Positions 19,579 to 31,403 are shown, counted from the stretch's first letter. The stretch is 64,000 nucleotides of DNA from Lachnospiraceae bacterium (GCA_029012365.1 JAQXLY010000044.1:62001-126000), one strand, 5' to 3'. The notes: generated by a model not told the origin, from the sequence alone. Numbers and translations: made by a program.

Positions 19579-20678
19579 ACTGGTACACCGTCCTTTACTC
19601 TTATAATAACAGGCTCACCGCCTGCAGGAGCATATATGTTTTCCGCATCCGGTTCCATTGTGCGGATTGCGACCTCTTCACTGGCGATAAATACTTTATC
19701 ATCCTTTTCGCCTACAACCATGGAACGAAGCTTTAAACGGTCGTTCAGAGCCATGAGGCCACCATCGAAGCCAAGTACAATGGAAAAAGGTCCGGTAACG
19801 AGAAGACTGGAGAACACAGTACGGAGGTAGGTAAGCTTTTCGCGCTCTTTTTTATCCTTCTTTGATGCAATGGTGCTCCAGAACGGTGCGGCAATCACGT
19901 CCGCAGCCTCCTCTAAGGTAAGTCCCTGTACGCGAAGCAGATAATCCATTATATAAGTAATGACTTCCGTATCGGTCTGAAGCGTACAGCGGTAACCGAA
20001 CATTTCAATAAAACGGCGGTTGGCATCGTAGGAAGAAATTTCACCGTTATGAACAATGGAGTAATCAAGTAAGGTGAAAGGGTGTGCGCCGCCCCACCAG
20101 CCCGGAGTATTGGTCGGGTAACGTCCATGGGCAGTCCAGGAATAGCCCTCATACTCATCGAGCCGGTAAAATACGCCGACATCCTCAGGAAAGCCGACTG
20201 CCTTGAAGGTACCCATATTTTTTCCGCTGGAAAATACGTATGCTCCGGACATCTCGGTATTGATTTTCATGACAGTTCTTGCTACAAATTCCTTTTCATC
20301 AAGCTGCTTCTCTGCCAGAACGGATTTGAGCGGAGCTACAAAATATCTCCAGATAATCGGCTCTCCGGTAATGGCAGGAATCTTTCTTGTGGGAATGATT
20401 TCCGAATGGACAATCTCAAAATATTCCTTTAAGAATTGTTCACAGTTTTTGCGTGTGGTCCGGTCATTGAAAAACATATGTAGTGCGTAAAAGTCTTTAT
20501 ATTCCGGATAAATGCCGTAACCGGCAAAACCACCGCCGAGACCGTTGGAACGGTCATGCATGGGTTTCATAGCATTGGTTATCATCTCGCCGGACATACT
20601 CTTTCCTTCTTTGGAGATGACAGCGGCTATCGCACAACCGGAGGGAATACGTACTTCACCTTCCAATTTCATAATCAA
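19575..20678 (-). CDS. class II glutamine amidotransferase (glutamate synthase amidotransferase domain, stand-alone)
   Basis: HGRYPTNTPGWWGGAHPFTLLDYSIVHNGEISSYDANRRFIE. Confidence 0.9.
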   Translation of the reverse strand: MIMKLEGEVRIPSGCAIAAVISKEGKSMSGEMITNAMKPMHDRSNGLGGGFAGYGIYPEYKDFYALHMFFNDRTTRKNCEQFLKEYFEIVHSEIIPTRKIPAITGEPIIWRYFVAPLKSVLAEKQLDEKEFVARTVMKINTEMSGAYVFSSGKNMGTFKAVGFPEDVGVFYRLDEYEGYSWTAHGRYPTNTPGWWGGAHPFTLLDYSIVHNGEISSYDANRRFIEMFGYRCTLQTDTEVITYIMDYLLRVQGLTLEEAADVIAAPFWSTIASKKDKKEREKLTYLRTVFSSLLVTGPFSIVLGFDGGLMALNDRLKLRSMVVGEKDDKVFIASEEVAIRTMEPDAENIYAPAGGEPVIIRVKDGVPV

Positions 20679-20726
20679 TACCTCTCTTTCCGGTAAATCT
20701 GAATTATAGAATAAATTAAAAAGAAA

Positions 20727-20773
20727 AGACGTTCATTTCAAAACAGATAACACCTGCCATGAAATGAACGCCT
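20727..20773 (-). terminator. leader terminator/attenuator of glutamate synthase-glnA-ANTAR operon
   Basis: Minus strand AGGCGTTCATTTCA ... TGAAATGAACGTCT then TTTCTTTTT; sits between promoter and first gene. Confidence 0.75.
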
Positions 20774-20789
20774 TTGCCCATTTGTATGA

Positions 20790-20818
20790 ATTATACAACT
20801 GCATTTTTTATTTGTCAA
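20790..20818 (-). promoter_or_regulatory. sigma70-type promoter of glutamate synthase operon
   Basis: Minus strand TTGACA, 17-nt spacer, TATAAT (perfect consensus boxes). Confidence 0.85.
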
Positions 20819-20848
20819 GAAAAAGTTGTCCGCGTTTGTGTCCATGTT

Positions 20849-21042
20849 GTAACAGTTCAGCCTTTTAGTGTGTAATCGTTGTGGCGACGGAGTATTCTAA
20901 AGAGAACCTGCTCTCGCTCATGCAGCAACGTAGCAGTACTAAGCTCGAAACCACCTCGCTAAGTACTGACGTTGCCTTATGGTTCTCTTTAGAATACTCT
21001 GCCGCCACAACTTATCCCGCATAAGTAAGGCTGAACTGTTAC
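20849..21042. repeat. ~194-bp long imperfect palindrome (nested inverted repeat)
   Basis: Outer arms GTAACAGTTCAGCCTT (20849-20864) / AAGGCTGAACTGTTAC (21027-21042); inner 31-bp arms 20878-20908 / 20981-21011 with 2 G:U-compatible differences; central GCAACGT..AGTACT arms. Confidence 0.9.
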
Positions 21043-21334
21043 GTGTCTACAGAACAAATAGCGGAGGAACTACATGGAATAAAACCGAACTGAATCTTCC
21101 GGAGAAGGATGACTACGGAAAGGTACAGAAGGGCTTTGCTTTTGAATATGACAAAGAAGGAACATATTCAATATTCTGATATGTAAAGAGCACGGGGCGC
21201 TTAAGTGCTATCAGACAAAAGAATTTGCAAACTACACTGAGGTTCCTATGCTGAAGGTTGACATAAAGCCGGGTACTCGGTACATTAATATTGTCGACAC
21301 ACCTGGCAATGTGGATGAGGTGCTCTGTTCTTGA
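21043..21334 (+). pseudogene. decayed coding remnant (frame-shifted)
   Basis: SGGTTWNKTELNLPEKDDYGKVQKGFAFEYDKEGTYSI then, in another frame, CKEHGALKCYQTKEFANYTEVPMLKVDIKPGTRYINIVDTPGNVDEVLCS-stop; no start. Confidence 0.45.
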
Positions 21335-21366
21335 ATTGCAGTAATCAAAAAAGTGAATCTCGGTTT

Positions 21367-21717
21367 TACCATTGAATTTAGGACTTTTTGAATTCCAATG
21401 GTATGATTAATGCATCCTTCCTAAATTCTTTACTATTAGATTTAGAAAATCTTCATTTCCAATGGTAAAATTAGTCGCATCCCACAAAATTCTTACCATT
21501 TGATTTCTGATTTCTTCATTTTCAATGGTACGATTAGTCGCATCCCACAAAATTCTTACCATTGGATTTCTGAAATCCTCATTTTCAATGGTACAATCAG
21601 CTGCATCCCTCAAAATTTGTACCATTGAATTTTGGAAATCTTCATTTTCAATGGTACAATTACCGAACTCTCAAAATCATTACAATTGAAACATAACTTC
21701 CTTGAATTCCAATGATA
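21367..21717. repeat. tandem array of six ~63-bp units each containing a 37-nt inverted repeat
   Basis: Palindrome arms TACCATTG...CAATGGTA begin at 21367, 21431, 21494, 21557, 21620, 21681; inter-hairpin segments (GATTAGTCGCATCCCACAAAATTCT-like) are also repeated. Confidence 0.9.
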
Positions 21718-21882
21718 ATTTTAGCTGTATACCTCCAAAAAATTATTACCAAGACCTGGTACACTGACAGCTTTCTGCAGAGTGCGGAACTACTCCATTT
21801 TACCGGAGCGCAGAAAGCTCCAGAGGAAAAATAAGTCTGTGAGTGAAGCGAAAGGCACTTTCAAAAAAAATAAAAAAAGGGG

Positions 21883-21911
21883 TTGACGAATGATTTTTTT
21901 GGGTGTATAAT
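21883..21911 (+). promoter_or_regulatory. sigma70-type promoter of GS-III operon
   Basis: TTGACG (21883-21888), 17-nt spacer, TATAAT (21906-21911). Confidence 0.85.
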
Positions 21912-21930
21912 GCGTCACATGGAAGGCAAG

Positions 21931-21966
21931 GGCGTCTTCGAGAGTATTCTCGGAGGCGCCTTTTTT
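21931..21966 (+). terminator. leader terminator/attenuator upstream of glnN
   Basis: GGCGTCTTCGAGA-GTAT-TCTCGGAGGCGCC (13 bp incl. G:U) followed by TTTTTT, ~20 nt after -10 box and >100 nt before ATG. Confidence 0.85.
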
Positions 21967-22074
21967 CGTGCAGGTAAAGCGAGCATGTGAGCGACCGCGG
22001 TAGAAGAGTGAAGCTTAGACCTGCGTGAAAAACACTCCGTTAGGAACGAAAAAAATTATAAGGAGGTTTTTACG

Positions 22075-24171
22075 ATGCAAACGGTATCTGACTATTTTGG
22101 ATGTCTTGTTTTTGATGACAGGGTGATGAAGGCCAATTTATCCGCAAAGGTATACCAGTCTTTAAAGAAAACGATTGATGAGGGAGCGAAGCTCGATATC
22201 AGCGTTGCAAATGCGGTAGCTACGGCAATGAAGGATTGGGCAGTGGCAAACGGTGCTACACATTATACCCACTGGTTCCAGCCGTTGACCGGTATCACGG
22301 CGGAAAAGCATGACAGCTTTATTACTCCGTCTCCGGATGGCGGCGTAATTATGGAATTTTCCGGAAAAGAGCTGATTAAGGGAGAACCGGATGCCTCCTC
22401 ATTCCCGTCAGGTGGACTCAGAGCAACCTTTGAGGCTCGCGGTTATACGGCATGGGACCCGACCTCCTACGCATTTATTAAGGGAAAGACCTTATGTATT
22501 CCGACGGCATTCTGCTCCTACGGCGGAGAAGCACTGGATAAGAAAACACCGCTGCTTCGTTCCATGGAAGCATTGAATAAGCAGGCGCTTCGAATCCTGC
22601 ATCTGTTCGGAAACGATACGGTAAAATGTGTGCGTACTTCGGTGGGACCGGAGCAGGAATACTTCCTGATTGATGAAGCAATGTATGAACAGCGCAGAGA
22701 CCTTCGCTTTACGGGACGCACCCTGTTTGGTGCAAAGCCGCCGAAGGGACAGGAAATGGATGACCATTATTTCGGTGTCATTAAGCCGAGAGTGGCTGCC
22801 TATATGGATGAGCTGAATAACGAATTATGGAAGCTCGGCATACTGGCAAAGACAGAGCATAACGAGGTTGCTCCGGCACAGCATGAGCTGGCACCGATTT
22901 ATACAACTACCAATATTGCAACGGATCATAACCAGCTTACAATGGAAATCATGCAGAAGGTAGCAGCAAAGCACGGTCTTGTATGTCTGCTTCATGAAAA
23001 GCCGTTTGCGGGAGTGAACGGAAGCGGTAAGCATAACAACTGGTCTATTTCAACAGATACCGGTGTAAATCTTCTTTCTCCGGGAGAAACCCCGTATGAA
23101 AATGCACAGTTCCTTTTATTCCTTTGTGCAGTAATTAAGGCTGTAGACGATTATCAGGATTTGCTTCGTATTTCGGTAGCTACTGCCGGAAACGACCACC
23201 GTCTCGGTGCAAATGAGGCACCGCCTGCTGTAGTATCTATTTTCCTTGGTGATGAGCTGAATGCGGTTTTAGATGCGATTGAGAATGATACTCCTTATCA
23301 GGGAACAGAGAAGACCCAGATGAAGTTAGGTGTAAATGTTCTTCCGAAGTTCAACAGGGATACGACAGACCGTAACCGTACCTCGCCGTTTGCTTTTACC
23401 GGTAATAAATTTGAGTTCCGTATGCTTGGTTCCTCCAACAGTATTGCCTGTGCAAACATCATGTTAAACAGTGCGGTTGCAGAAAGCTTAAAGATATATG
23501 CGGATCGTCTGGAGCAGGCAGAGGATTTTGAAACGGCACTGCATGAGATGATTCGGAAGACGATTAAGGACCATAAGAACATCATTTTTAACGGCAACGG
23601 CTATGATGATTCGTGGATTAAGGAAGCAACGGAAAAAAGAGGATTACTCAACTACCGTACAACGGCGGATTGTGTACCGCATCTGTTGGATAAGAAGAAT
23701 GTGGATATGCTGACATCCCACCGTGTTTTCTCGGAAGCAGAGCTTAAGTCCCGTTATGAGATTACGTTGGAGAACTACTGCAAGACCATTATCATTGAGG
23801 CAAATACAATGGTAGATATGGCAAAGACCGAAATTGCACCTGCCGTAGCAGCGTATGCGGCGGATGTAGCCGGAGCAGCGGCAGCAAAGAAGTCTGTGGA
23901 TGCATCGCTTGCATGTACATATGAAAGCGGTCTTGTCAAGAAGCTCTCTGTTTTGTGTGACAGAATTGCCGAAAAGACAGCTGAGCTGGAGGCAGCTTTA
24001 CTTGAGCTTGCTACAGCGGAGGATATCGGTACGGAGGCAAATCTCATCCGTGATAAGATACTTGTAAAGATGAGTGAGCTCAGGCTTGCCTGTGATGAGG
24101 CCGAAACGGTAACGGCAAAGGATTACTGGCCGTTCCCGACCTACGGTGATTTGCTGTTTGGAGTAAGATAG
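22075..24171 (+). CDS. glnN: glutamine synthetase type III
   Basis: 698 aa; [69 protein letters not shown]. Confidence 0.96.
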   Translation: MQTVSDYFGCLVFDDRVMKANLSAKVYQSLKKTIDEGAKLDISVANAVATAMKDWAVANGATHYTHWFQPLTGITAEKHDSFITPSPDGGVIMEFSGKELIKGEPDASSFPSGGLRATFEARGYTAWDPTSYAFIKGKTLCIPTAFCSYGGEALDKKTPLLRSMEALNKQALRILHLFGNDTVKCVRTSVGPEQEYFLIDEAMYEQRRDLRFTGRTLFGAKPPKGQEMDDHYFGVIKPRVAAYMDELNNELWKLGILAKTEHNEVAPAQHELAPIYTTTNIATDHNQLTMEIMQKVAAKHGLVCLLHEKPFAGVNGSGKHNNWSISTDTGVNLLSPGETPYENAQFLLFLCAVIKAVDDYQDLLRISVATAGNDHRLGANEAPPAVVSIFLGDELNAVLDAIENDTPYQGTEKTQMKLGVNVLPKFNRDTTDRNRTSPFAFTGNKFEFRMLGSSNSIACANIMLNSAVAESLKIYADRLEQAEDFETALHEMIRKTIKDHKNIIFNGNGYDDSWIKEATEKRGLLNYRTTADCVPHLLDKKNVDMLTSHRVFSEAELKSRYEITLENYCKTIIIEANTMVDMAKTEIAPAVAAYAADVAGAAAAKKSVDASLACTYESGLVKKLSVLCDRIAEKTAELEAALLELATAEDIGTEANLIRDKILVKMSELRLACDEAETVTAKDYWPFPTYGDLLFGVR

Positions 24172-24209
24172 TCGAAGTGTTCCCATAGACATTTTTTATA
24201 ACAGAGGAG

Positions 24210-25970
24210 ATGATATTTATGGTAATCGAAGAAGTGACAAAAATTGTTGGAGAAGCGGTTACAAAGGAAGTTTTCGGGGTTTGGTTTCTAATCGGTGCGG
24301 CACTTGTATTCTTTATGCAGGCAGGCTTCGCAATGGTGGAAACCGGTTTTACAAGGGCAAAGAATGCCGGAAACATCATTATGAAAAACCTGATGGATTT
24401 TTGTATCGGAACAGTAGTATTTGTCCTGTTAGGCTTTAGTCTGATGATGGCAGAGGATTATGTAGGTGGTTTTATCGGAGTTCCGAATCTTTCGATTTTC
24501 ACGGATTTTGGCGGATTCATTGAAGGAAATGCATCCAGCTTCGTATTTAACCTTGTATTCTGTGCTACGGCAGCAACGATTGTTTCCGGTGCAATGGCAG
24601 AGCGTACAAAATTTGTTTCCTATTGTATTTATTCGGCAGTTATTTCACTGTTTGTATATCCGGTGGAGGCAGGCTGGGTATGGAATTCACAGGGCTGGCT
24701 TGCGTCAATGGGCTTCCACGATTTCGCAGGCTCCGCTGCAATTCACTCCGTCGGAGGTATCACCGCACTCATCGGTGCGATTATGGTAGGACCTCGTCTC
24801 GGTAAGTATAAGAAGGATAAGGACGGAAAGGGAACGAAGGTAAATGCGATTCCGGGACATTCCATCACACTCGGTGCATTAGGCTGCTTTATCCTTTGGT
24901 TCGGCTGGTACGGCTTTAACGGCGCTGCCGCATGGGACGGAACCTCGCTTGCATCTATTTTCCTTACAACGACGATTGCTCCTGCGGTAGCTACCGTTGT
25001 AACGATGCTTTATACATGGATAAAGAACGGAAAGCCGGATGTTTCCATGTGTTTAAATGCTTCACTTGCAGGTCTTGTAGGTATTACGGCAGGTTGTGAT
25101 GCGCTGGATGCTCTCGGTGCTACGATAGTAGGTATTGTTTCCGGTATTCTGGTAGTAGTTGTAGTAGAATTCCTTGATTTGAAATTACATATTGATGACC
25201 CGGTAGGTGCTGTGGGCGTTCATTTTGCAAACGGTATCTGGGGTACACTTGCAGTCGGTCTTCTGGCAAATCCGGATGCACCGGCAGGCTTAGAAGGACT
25301 GTTCTATACGGGCAGCATAAAGCTTCTTGGAGTTCAGACTCTCGGTATTGTTGCGGTTCTCGTCTGGACGGGAGTGCTGATGGGATTAACCTTCTTTATT
25401 GTTAAGAAGACCATCGGTCTGCGTGTATCCGCAGAGGAAGAGGTAAAGGGTCTTGACAGCACGGAGCATGGTCTTCCGAGTGCTTATGCGGATTTTGTTC
25501 CGGCAGTTGAAAGTCTTGATTACGGCTATGAGGATGCGGTGGCAGTTACAGGTGAGATCCCTGTTGCAGAAGCCGTTCCGGTGAAGAAGGTTCCGGCATT
25601 TGAAGAAGGAACACCTAAATTTACCAAGATTGAGATTATATGTAAGGAATCCAGAATGGAGGCATTAAAGTCTGCAATGATGGGAATCGGTATTACCGGT
25701 ATGACAGTATCCCACGTACTGGGCTGCGGTGTACAGAAGGGTAAGCCGGAATATTACCGTGGTGTACCGGTGGAAGCAAATCTATTACCGAAGGTACAGG
25801 TAGACATCGTAGTAAGTAAGGTTCCTGTACGCAGTGTCATAGAGGCTGCAAAGAAGGTTCTGTACACCGGACATATCGGAGACGGAAAGATATTTGTTTA
25901 TGATGTGGAGAACGTTGTGAAGGTACGTACCGGTGAGGAAGGCTACGATGCCTTGCAGGATGTAGAATAG
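24210..25970 (+). CDS. amt: ammonium transporter (Amt) with C-terminal P-II (GlnK-like) domain fusion
   Basis: Amt signatures (DFAGSAAIHSVGGITALIGAIMVGPRLGKY, GCFILWFGWYGFNGAAA); C-terminal FTKIEIICKESRMEALKSAMMGIGITGMTVSHVLGCGVQKGKPEYYRG...GHIGDGKIFVYDVENVVKVRTGEEG is PII-like. Confidence 0.94.
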   Translation: MIFMVIEEVTKIVGEAVTKEVFGVWFLIGAALVFFMQAGFAMVETGFTRAKNAGNIIMKNLMDFCIGTVVFVLLGFSLMMAEDYVGGFIGVPNLSIFTDFGGFIEGNASSFVFNLVFCATAATIVSGAMAERTKFVSYCIYSAVISLFVYPVEAGWVWNSQGWLASMGFHDFAGSAAIHSVGGITALIGAIMVGPRLGKYKKDKDGKGTKVNAIPGHSITLGALGCFILWFGWYGFNGAAAWDGTSLASIFLTTTIAPAVATVVTMLYTWIKNGKPDVSMCLNASLAGLVGITAGCDALDALGATIVGIVSGILVVVVVEFLDLKLHIDDPVGAVGVHFANGIWGTLAVGLLANPDAPAGLEGLFYTGSIKLLGVQTLGIVAVLVWTGVLMGLTFFIVKKTIGLRVSAEEEVKGLDSTEHGLPSAYADFVPAVESLDYGYEDAVAVTGEIPVAEAVPVKKVPAFEEGTPKFTKIEIICKESRMEALKSAMMGIGITGMTVSHVLGCGVQKGKPEYYRGVPVEANLLPKVQVDIVVSKVPVRSVIEAAKKVLYTGHIGDGKIFVYDVENVVKVRTGEEGYDALQDVE

Positions 25971-26021
25971 GATGAATTAGTAGGGTGGGAGCTACTTTTA
26001 AAGGTTACGGAGGTATCAGCT

Positions 26022-27602
26022 ATGTGTTCTATTATGGCTTATTGCGGCAGCGGTGCCACGCGGGAGGCGTTCTGTGAGGGATTTGAACGCACGATTTCCA
26101 GAGGCCCGGATGACAGCAGGATTATAGATACAGGAAACGGACTCATAGGCTTTCATCGTCTGGCAATTATGGGACTGACACCGTCAGGTATGCAGCCCTT
26201 TGCCTTAGATGGAAGCTATGTCGTATGTAATGGAGAAATTTACGGTTTTGAGAAATGGAAAAAGCAGCTTGCGGGCAGGTATGAATTTGAGAGCGATTCG
26301 GATTGTGAGATTTTGTTACCGATGTACCGTGAGTACGGCACGGATATGTTCGGAATGCTGGATGCGGAATATGCATGCATTATCTATGACGGAAAAACCG
26401 GTGAGTATATTGCGGCAAGAGATCCGATAGGTATTCGTCCTCTGTATTATGGGTATGATAAGAACGGTGTTATTATTTTTGCCAGTGAGGCAAAGAACCT
26501 GTTAGGACTTGCGGATAAGATTATGCCGTTCCCGCCGGGTCATTTCTATAAGGGCGGAAGGTTTATCTGCTACCGTGATATTGCACATGCGGAAACGGTA
26601 TGCAGGGATGATTTGGAAACGGTTTGTCATAATATTCACGACAAGCTGGTTGCGGGTGTGGAAAAGCGTCTGGTGGCAGATGCAAAGGTAGGCTTTCTTC
26701 TTTCCGGAGGACTTGATTCCTCACTTGTCTGTGCCATTGCGGCGAAGAAGAGCAGTGCTCCGATTAAGACCTTTGCGATTGGTATGAGTGAGGATGCCAT
26801 CGACTTAAAGTATGCAAAACAGGTGGCAGATTATATCGGAAGTGACCACAAAGAGGTTATCATTACGAAGGAGGATGTATTATCCTCTCTGAAAACGGTA
26901 ATTGAATTACTCGGAACCTTTGATATTACTACGATTCGTGCAAGTATGGGAATGTATCTGGTGTGTAAGGCCATTCATGAGAAAACGGATATCCGGGTAC
27001 TGTTAACCGGAGAAATCTCGGATGAGCTGTTCGGATATAAATATACGGACTTTGCACCGGATGCCGGGGCATTTCAGGAGGAGGCGGAAAAGAGAATAAG
27101 AGAGCTCCATATGTATGATGTGCTTCGTGCGGACAGATGCATTTCGGTGAATTCCTTAGAGGCGAGAGTACCTTTCGGGGACCTTGATTTTGTAAGCTAT
27201 GTGATGTCAGTGAACCCGGAATTAAAGATAAATAAATACGGTAAGGGAAAGTATCTGCTTCGTCATGCATTTGAGGAGGGGGATTACCTGCCGGATGAAA
27301 TACTGTGGCGTGAAAAGGCGGCATTTTCCGATGCGGTCGGACATTCCATGGTAGATTATTTAAAGGAATATGCAGAACAGTTTTACAGTGATGAGGAGTT
27401 TACGGCAGAATGTAAAAAATACACCCATGCAAGGCCGTTTACAAAGGAATCCCTGCTCTACCGTGAGATTTTTGAATCGTATTATCCGGGACAGGCAGAA
27501 ATGATTGTGGATTTCTGGATGCCGAATAAATCATGGGAAGGTTGTAATGTAAACGATCCATCCGCCAGAGTACTGGCAAACTACGGAGACAGCGGAAAAT
27601 AA
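26022..27602 (+). CDS. asnB: asparagine synthase (glutamine-hydrolysing)
   Basis: MCSIMAYCG... class II GATase; LSGGLDSSLVCAIAAKK; SLEARVPFGDLDFVSYVM. Confidence 0.95.
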   Translation: MCSIMAYCGSGATREAFCEGFERTISRGPDDSRIIDTGNGLIGFHRLAIMGLTPSGMQPFALDGSYVVCNGEIYGFEKWKKQLAGRYEFESDSDCEILLPMYREYGTDMFGMLDAEYACIIYDGKTGEYIAARDPIGIRPLYYGYDKNGVIIFASEAKNLLGLADKIMPFPPGHFYKGGRFICYRDIAHAETVCRDDLETVCHNIHDKLVAGVEKRLVADAKVGFLLSGGLDSSLVCAIAAKKSSAPIKTFAIGMSEDAIDLKYAKQVADYIGSDHKEVIITKEDVLSSLKTVIELLGTFDITTIRASMGMYLVCKAIHEKTDIRVLLTGEISDELFGYKYTDFAPDAGAFQEEAEKRIRELHMYDVLRADRCISVNSLEARVPFGDLDFVSYVMSVNPELKINKYGKGKYLLRHAFEEGDYLPDEILWREKAAFSDAVGHSMVDYLKEYAEQFYSDEEFTAECKKYTHARPFTKESLLYREIFESYYPGQAEMIVDFWMPNKSWEGCNVNDPSARVLANYGDSGK

Positions 27603-27616
27603 AAAGGAGAAGAATC

Positions 27617-29955
<2,339 letters not shown>

Positions 29956-29956
29956 T

Positions 29957-31390
29957 ATGGGGCTTAGGGAAGAATGCGGAGTATTCGGTGTAATGGCGAC
30001 CGAACCGACGGATGTTGCCGGGATTTCTTATTACGGGCTGTATGCTCTGCAGCACCGCGGACAGGAGGGCTGCGGAATTGTTGTAAATGATGACGGTGTG
30101 TTCTGCTCTCATAAGGATTTGGGACTGGTAAACGAGGTGTTTACAGCAGACACGCTATCCCGGTTTCCGAAAGGAACCATGGCGGTAGGGCATGTTCGTT
30201 ACGGAACCACGGGAGGAAATAGCCGCAATAATTGCCAGCCCATTGAAGTAAACCACCAAAAGGGAAGGATGGCGCTTGCACATAACGGAAATCTCAGCAA
30301 TGCGGCAGAACTCAGAAACGAGCTTGAACTGACCGGTGCTATTTTCCATACGACAAGCGACACCGAAACCATTGCCTATATTGTTACCAAAGAACGCCTT
30401 AGGACACCTTCCATTGAGGATGCCCTGAGTGCGGCTATGAATATTCTGGATGGTGCATACTCGCTTGTGCTTATGTCGCCTCAGAAGCTGATTTGCGCGA
30501 GGGACCCTTACGGCTTCCGACCGCTTTGTTACGGAAGGACGCAGGACGGCATGTATGTAGTGGCATCCGAAAGCTGTGCACTTAAGGCAGTAGGAGCGGA
30601 GCTTATACGGGATGTGGAGCCGGGAGAGATTCTTGTATTCGGAAAAAACGGTGTTGTTTCCCGTAAAGAGCATTGCGGAAAGAAAAATAAGCAGCTGTGT
30701 GTATTTGAATACATTTATTTTGCCAGACCGGATTCGGTGATAGACGGTATATCCGTTCACGGAGCGCGCGTCCGTGCCGGAAGAATTCTGGCAAAGGCAC
30801 ATCCCGCAGATGCGGATATTGTGATAGGTGTACCGGATTCGGGACTTGATGCTGCGCTGGGCTACAGCCGGGAGTCGGGTATTCCGTACGGAATCGGACT
30901 GATTAAGAATAAATACATCGGCAGAACCTTTATTTCGCCGGGGCAGAGCATGCGGCTTGACCAGGTAAGGATTAAGCTGAGTGCGGTAGAAGAGTGCGTG
31001 AGCGGAAAAAGAGTGGTACTTATTGATGATTCCATTGTCAGGGGGACTACGAGCGGACGTATTGTAAGGCTTCTAAAGGAGGCCGGAGCAAAGGAAATTC
31101 ACATGCGTATTTCGTCACCACCGTTTTTACATCCCTGCTATTACGGCACGGACATAGACTCGGAAGATAATCTGATTGCATGCAGACACACCGTGGAAGA
31201 AATTACGAAAATCATAGGGGCGGATACGCTCGGATATCTTCCCGTATCGGCGCTCGGCGAGCTGGCAGGAGGGCAGGGCTATTGCAGTGCCTGTTTCAGT
31301 GGGGAGTATCCGACAGCCGTTCCGAAGGATACAAGGAAAGACAGGTTTGAACAGAGACTTTCCGAAGTAAAAAAGAAAGATGACAGATAA
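29957..31390 (+). CDS. purF: amidophosphoribosyltransferase
   Basis: MGLREECGVFGV; LQHRGQEGCGI; VVLIDDSIVRGTTSGRIV. Confidence 0.97.
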   Translation: MGLREECGVFGVMATEPTDVAGISYYGLYALQHRGQEGCGIVVNDDGVFCSHKDLGLVNEVFTADTLSRFPKGTMAVGHVRYGTTGGNSRNNCQPIEVNHQKGRMALAHNGNLSNAAELRNELELTGAIFHTTSDTETIAYIVTKERLRTPSIEDALSAAMNILDGAYSLVLMSPQKLICARDPYGFRPLCYGRTQDGMYVVASESCALKAVGAELIRDVEPGEILVFGKNGVVSRKEHCGKKNKQLCVFEYIYFARPDSVIDGISVHGARVRAGRILAKAHPADADIVIGVPDSGLDAALGYSRESGIPYGIGLIKNKYIGRTFISPGQSMRLDQVRIKLSAVEECVSGKRVVLIDDSIVRGTTSGRIVRLLKEAGAKEIHMRISSPPFLHPCYYGTDIDSEDNLIACRHTVEEITKIIGADTLGYLPVSALGELAGGQGYCSACFSGEYPTAVPKDTRKDRFEQRLSEVKKKDDR

Positions 31391-31403
31391 AGCGAGGTGC
31401 GGT

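Noticed and set aside
21407-21625. Minus-strand 72-aa ORF as a genuine protein
   Set aside because: Arises because the repeat period is 63 bp; no clear RBS seen and conservation sits in palindrome arms. Kept only as a possibility inside the repeat finding.
21367-21717. Possible CRISPR array (regular 37-nt repeat with ~26-nt intervals)
   Set aside because: The intervals are themselves near-identical repeats, the repeat body drifts while only the palindrome arms persist, and no cas genes are in the window.
21770-21818. Second terminator (GCTTTCTGC...GCAGAAAGC) upstream of the glnN promoter
   Set aside because: A 9-bp stem is real but is not followed by a T-tract, so it is not called as a terminator.
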